NCBI GenBank assembly: GCA_934481325.1
Contig: CAKSPL010000037.1
Span: 1-9,351, forward strand
Source: an uncultured Eubacteriales bacterium
GTDB taxonomy: Bacteria; Bacillota; Clostridia; Oscillospirales; CAG-272
Direction: 5' to 3'
DNA: 9,351 nucleotides
Shown here in pieces: positions 6,802 through 9,351 of the stretch (within the stretch, counting starts at the first letter, position 1; every line of letters starts with the position of its first letter). The position numbers and the translations under genes are program-made. The notes below the pieces were generated by a model. It searched no databases and was not told the origin of the DNA. It saw only the letters and a list, made by a program, of their open reading frames with translations.

Positions 6802-8202
6802 GCACAAAAAAATGCTTTAATTATGCAAGGGACAGATATGCCAACCTTGACGAATGGGAAAGAATTGCGCGGAGTATAGCAGACGCGCTTGAAAATCAAC
6901 CGGTTTATATAGAGCCGGAGGATCGGCTGATCGGGCGGGTTTATTATCTGAACACGAAAAAAGCCGAGGAGCCGGGCATTTCTGTCCCGCTTACCGTGGA
7001 GGAGCGACTTTCTCTGCCGGAGGGGCGGCTTTTTTCGGAAAAGTACCCGGATTACCGCGAGTGGCTCCGATACCAGCTGGTTCCCGGGGTTGCCGTGGGA
7101 CATATCGCGTGGGATTGGAACGAACTGCTGAAAACCGGTACCGCGGGGATGAAAAAGCAATGTGCCGATCGCGTCGGGAGAACGAAGACCCCAAAAGCAT
7201 CGCGTTTTACAACGGCGTCAGCCTGATGCTGACCGCACTGGAAAACCGGAACGAAAAGCATCTTGCAGAGTTGGAAAAAATGGGGGTGCGGGAGATGGCG
7301 GAAATCTGCCGCCGGGTGCCGAAGTACCCTGCCGAAACCTTTCACGAGGCGGTGCAGGCGTTTTATATACAGCACCTTGCGGTGATGACGGAAAATCCGT
7401 TCGGGGGGAACAGCCCGGGGAGATTGGATTATATTCTTTGACCGTATCTGGAGCGGGATCTGAAATGCGGCAGATGCACGATGGAGGAAGCGCGGGAGCT
7501 GTTTGTGCGGATGGATGAAAGAATCCGTCGCAGAGACACCTGGGTGGAAGCCATCGTGGTGGGGGGGGTGTTACCCCGAGCGGTGCGTCGGCGGTGAATC
7601 CGCTGTCGTATCTGTGTATAGAGGTCATCCGTGAGCTGAATCTCACGCATCCGGCGGTCTATATCCGCCTTTCCCGAAACGCGCCGGAGGATTTTCTGCG
7701 GTTGTGCGGGGAATATCTGATCAAGGGCGGAAACCGGACACAGCTATTGAACGATGAGAGCATTATCGGGGCATTGACCGCCTCCGGCGTTTCCTTTGGC
7801 GATGCGGTGGATTATTTTTGCGGCGGGTGTATGAAAATCGGCGTTCAGGGCAAAAACAGTGATTTTCTGTACACCGGATTTTTCAACACGGTAAAGCTGG
7901 CGGAGCTTGCGATTACCGGCGGGGTTTGCCTGCAAAGCGGGGCAAGAGTTGGCGGGGTGCGTTTTGCGGGGCTGGAAAGCTGCTCCTCGTTTGAGGACTT
8001 TTACCGTGACTTTCTCGCGGAAACGGCTTATTTCAAAACCTTTTTCCAAAACGGCGGTCAGATTTTCCAGGGGAACGTCGTGGACGCGGAGCTATTGGAA
8101 AAAGCGATGGAGCATCCGGAAAACTATCCGAATCTGATCGTGCGGGTGGGTGGGTACTCCGCCAGGTTTGCCAACCTGCCGGAAAAGCTCAGAAAAGAAA
8201 TC
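6789..8202 (+). pseudogene. Glycyl radical enzyme (pyruvate formate-lyase-like) remnant, multiply disrupted
   Basis: Pieces in order are as follows. 6789 to about 7178 (ENQPVYIEPEDRLIGRVYY, then VPGVAVGHIAWDWNELL) has no in-frame start. After a one-base frameshift near 7173-7180 the frame reads ENEDPKSIAFYNGV to NPFGGNSPGRLDYIL and hits TGA (7438-7440), where a Trp or Tyr codon is expected before PYLERDL. It continues to EAIVVGG, then a frameshift in a run of eight G (7561-7568) leads to TPSGASAVNPLSYL. DYFCGGCMKIGVQG (7813-7854) is the active-site loop, with the catalytic Cys at 7828-7830 but Lys where GCxE enzymes have Glu. After about 8030 roughly 250-300 residues are missing. NVVDAELLEKAMEHPENYPN and the radical loop RVGGYSARF follow (radical Gly codon 8152-8154). 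The family is about 750-850 residues; only about 470 codons remain. The substrate class is not assignable. Confidence is high for family and inactivity, lower for exact breakpoints. Confidence 0.9.
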
Positions 8203-8714
8203 GTCGGCAAGTGTATGCTCCGGGTGAAATTTCTTGCCCGGGTGCTGGAAAGATGCCGGGCGGAGGGAATCCGGACGGCGGTAGATACCGCGGGCTTTGT
8301 GCCGTGGAGCCCTTTGAAAGAATTTTGCCGTATACCGACCTGTTTTTGTATGACGTCAAGGCGTTCCGGGAGGAAATCCATCAAAAGTATACCGGGGTTT
8401 CCAACCGACCGATCCTTTGCAATCTCCGAAAGCTGTTGCAAAAAGGGGCGACGGTGCGGGTTCGGATTCCCGTGATTCCCGGGGTGAACGACAGCGAGGA
8501 GGAGATGGAGAATATCAGACGCCTGCTGACTCCGTACCGGCTTTCCGTGGTGGAGCTTTTGCCGTATCACCGGATGGGGGAGCATAAATATGCGGCACTG
8601 AACCGACAGGCAACGGCATTTGAAGTTCCCTCCAGCGAGAAAATGGATCGGCTGAAACGCATTTTTGAACAGAAAGCCACCGGCGGAATTTGCGGATTTT
8701 TCACAAATACTTGA
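8203..8714 (+). pseudogene. Glycyl radical enzyme activase (radical SAM) C-terminal remnant
   Basis: This is the back half of a GRE-activating enzyme, which would use SAM and a 4Fe-4S cluster to install the glycyl radical. The remnant begins around GKCML, apparently a changed form of the family's GGE(C/P)xLQ motif, and reads FLARVLERCRAEGIRTAVDTAG in the same frame as the GRE piece. One G is missing near 8305-8308 (CCGTGGAGCCC), after which the frame continues as VEPFERILPYTDLFLYDVKA, VRIPVIPGVNDSEEEM and ELLPYHRMGEHKY to TGA at 8712-8714. The N-terminal third is absent, including the CxxxCxxC cluster motif and the ferredoxin-like insert, so it is inactive. About 170 of some 300 codons remain. 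The preceding GRE fragment runs directly into it because of a deletion spanning the end of one gene and the start of the next. Confidence 0.88.
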
Positions 8715-8739
8715 AAAAACGACGATTTTCGGATATAAT
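8711..8739 (+). promoter_or_regulatory. Sigma-A-type promoter for the GNAT gene
   Basis: TTGAAA (8711-8716), 17 nt, then TATAAT (8734-8739). The -35 box overlaps the last codon and the TGA stop of the activase remnant (8712-8714), so the downstream gene does not depend on transcription of the dead locus. The leader to the ATG at 8790 is about 45 nt. Confidence 0.85.
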
Positions 8740-8751
8740 AAACAAATACCC

Positions 8752-8769
8752 GGTATCCCGGGGGATATC
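8752..8769 (+). other. Short leader hairpin before the GNAT gene
   Basis: GGTATCCCGGGGGATATC in the 5' leader can fold into a small hairpin (TATCC pairing with GGATA around CGGG, extendable by a wobble pair). It lies about 20 nt before the ATG and has no U tract, so it is not a terminator. Any role is unknown. Confidence 0.3.
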
Positions 8770-8789
8770 GGAAAGGCAGAGGAATCGGA

Positions 8790-9351
8790 ATGAATTATGT
8801 CAGAATTACCGGAGAGAATATTGACAAAGAGCATATCTGTTGCGCGATGTCCGGCAAGCAGAGCCTCCCCAAAAAAGAATGGATGAAGCAACGCTTTGCC
8901 GAGGGGCTTGTGTTTTACCGCAGTGAGGAGCGCGGCAAGTGTTTTATCGAGTACATCCCCGCAGAAAACGCCTGGGTGCCGATTGAAGCCGCCGGGTATC
9001 TTTACATCAATTGCCTGTGGATTGCGGGCTCGATGAAGGGACACGGATACTCCGGCGATCTGCTCTCGGAGTGCATCCGCGACGCAAGGGAGCAGGGAAA
9101 GGCGGGGATTTGCATTCTTTCGTCAGAGGGGAGAAAGCGGGAATTTCTCTCCGACCCCAAATTCCTCTTTCACAAGGGCTTTTCGGTTGCGGACGTCTCG
9201 GACTGCGGCATTAACCTGATGTACCTGCCGCTGAAGCCGGATGCCGAACCGCCGAAATTCCGGGCGTGCGCCAAGCACCCGAAAACCGACGGACGCGGCT
9301 TTGAGCTTTACTATACCGACCAATGCCCCTTTACCTATTATTGGGTACAGC
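8790..9351 (+). CDS. GNAT N-acetyltransferase with probable C-terminal YoaP-like domain (cut by window edge)
   Basis: An open frame of 187 codons with no stop before the window ends. The N-terminal domain matches the GNAT subgroup that carries a YoaP extension: NIDKEHICCAMSGK at 10-23, KEWMKQRFAEGLVF at 29-42, KCFIEYIPAENAWVPIEA at 50-67, and the acetyl-CoA pyrophosphate loop MKGHGYSGDLL at 82-92 followed by an alpha-helix. FLSDPKFLFHKGF at 119-131 is the usual late GNAT strand and helix. From about 168 the sequence GFELYYTDQCPFTYYW resembles the thioredoxin-like start of the YoaP domain. The acceptor is unknown; members are soluble cytoplasmic proteins. Start: AGAGGA (8778-8783) lies 6 nt before ATG 8790, and the promoter is at 8711-8739. 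It appears intact, unlike its upstream neighbours. Confidence 0.87.
   Translation, partial: MNYVRITGENIDKEHICCAMSGKQSLPKKEWMKQRFAEGLVFYRSEERGKCFIEYIPAENAWVPIEAAGYLYINCLWIAGSMKGHGYSGDLLSECIRDAREQGKAGICILSSEGRKREFLSDPKFLFHKGFSVADVSDCGINLMYLPLKPDAEPPKFRACAKHPKTDGRGFELYYTDQCPFTYYWVQ

Noticed and set aside
7438..7440. TGA read as selenocysteine in the GRE
   Set aside because: The position is not a catalytic Cys in the family, no SECIS-like hairpin is obvious just downstream, and the same gene has frameshifts and deletions.
7594..8475. Intact 293-residue protein
   Set aside because: The frame is a chance-open composite of GRE middle, GRE C-terminus and activase, ending in out-of-frame sequence after 8308; it is not a real gene product family.

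Overview
The window looks like chromosomal DNA from an anaerobic Firmicute of the Clostridia, probably a gut or rumen Oscillospiraceae-like lineage. This is inferred from gene content: formate-tetrahydrofolate ligase, a glycyl radical enzyme with its activase, AraC and TetR regulators, DrrA-type ABC exporters and a GNAT-YoaP protein. Purine-rich ribosome binding sites and consensus sigma-A promoters fit. No 16S or other phylogenetic marker is present, so the assignment is tentative.

Layout. (1) 1-1789, plus strand: the end of an ABC ATPase overlapping a 532-residue, roughly 12-helix permease, closed by a strong hairpin at 1800-1836 that can also serve the gene converging on it. (2) 1880-3550, minus strand: intact fhs with its own promoter. 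(3) 3688-6366, plus strand: a divergent cassette of TetR regulator, DrrA-like ATPase and six-helix ABC-2 permease. It is driven by a perfect TTGACA-N17-TATAAT promoter with a candidate operator and ends at a 22-bp terminator hairpin. (4) 6361-6524: about four tandem copies of a 39-42 bp hairpin-bearing repeat. (5) 6472-8714: a decayed locus holding a divergent AraC regulator remnant (minus), a glycyl radical enzyme (GRE) remnant (plus) and a radical-SAM GRE-activase remnant (plus). All three are broken. (6) 8790 to the window end: a GNAT acetyltransferase, probably with a C-terminal YoaP-like domain, expressed from a consensus promoter whose -35 box overlaps the stop codon of the dead activase.

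How the genes relate. The TetR-ATPase-permease set reads as a self-contained, probably drug- or metabolite-responsive exporter. fhs is a stand-alone C1-folate gene. The GRE region was presumably a substrate-induced catabolic module (AraC sensor, GRE, activase). It now carries three large deletions, three frameshifts, a nonsense codon and a Glu-to-Lys change beside the catalytic Cys, so it should make no active enzyme. The degenerate GRE module and the repeat array at its edge are the most interesting part of the window. I do not see an intact novel system.
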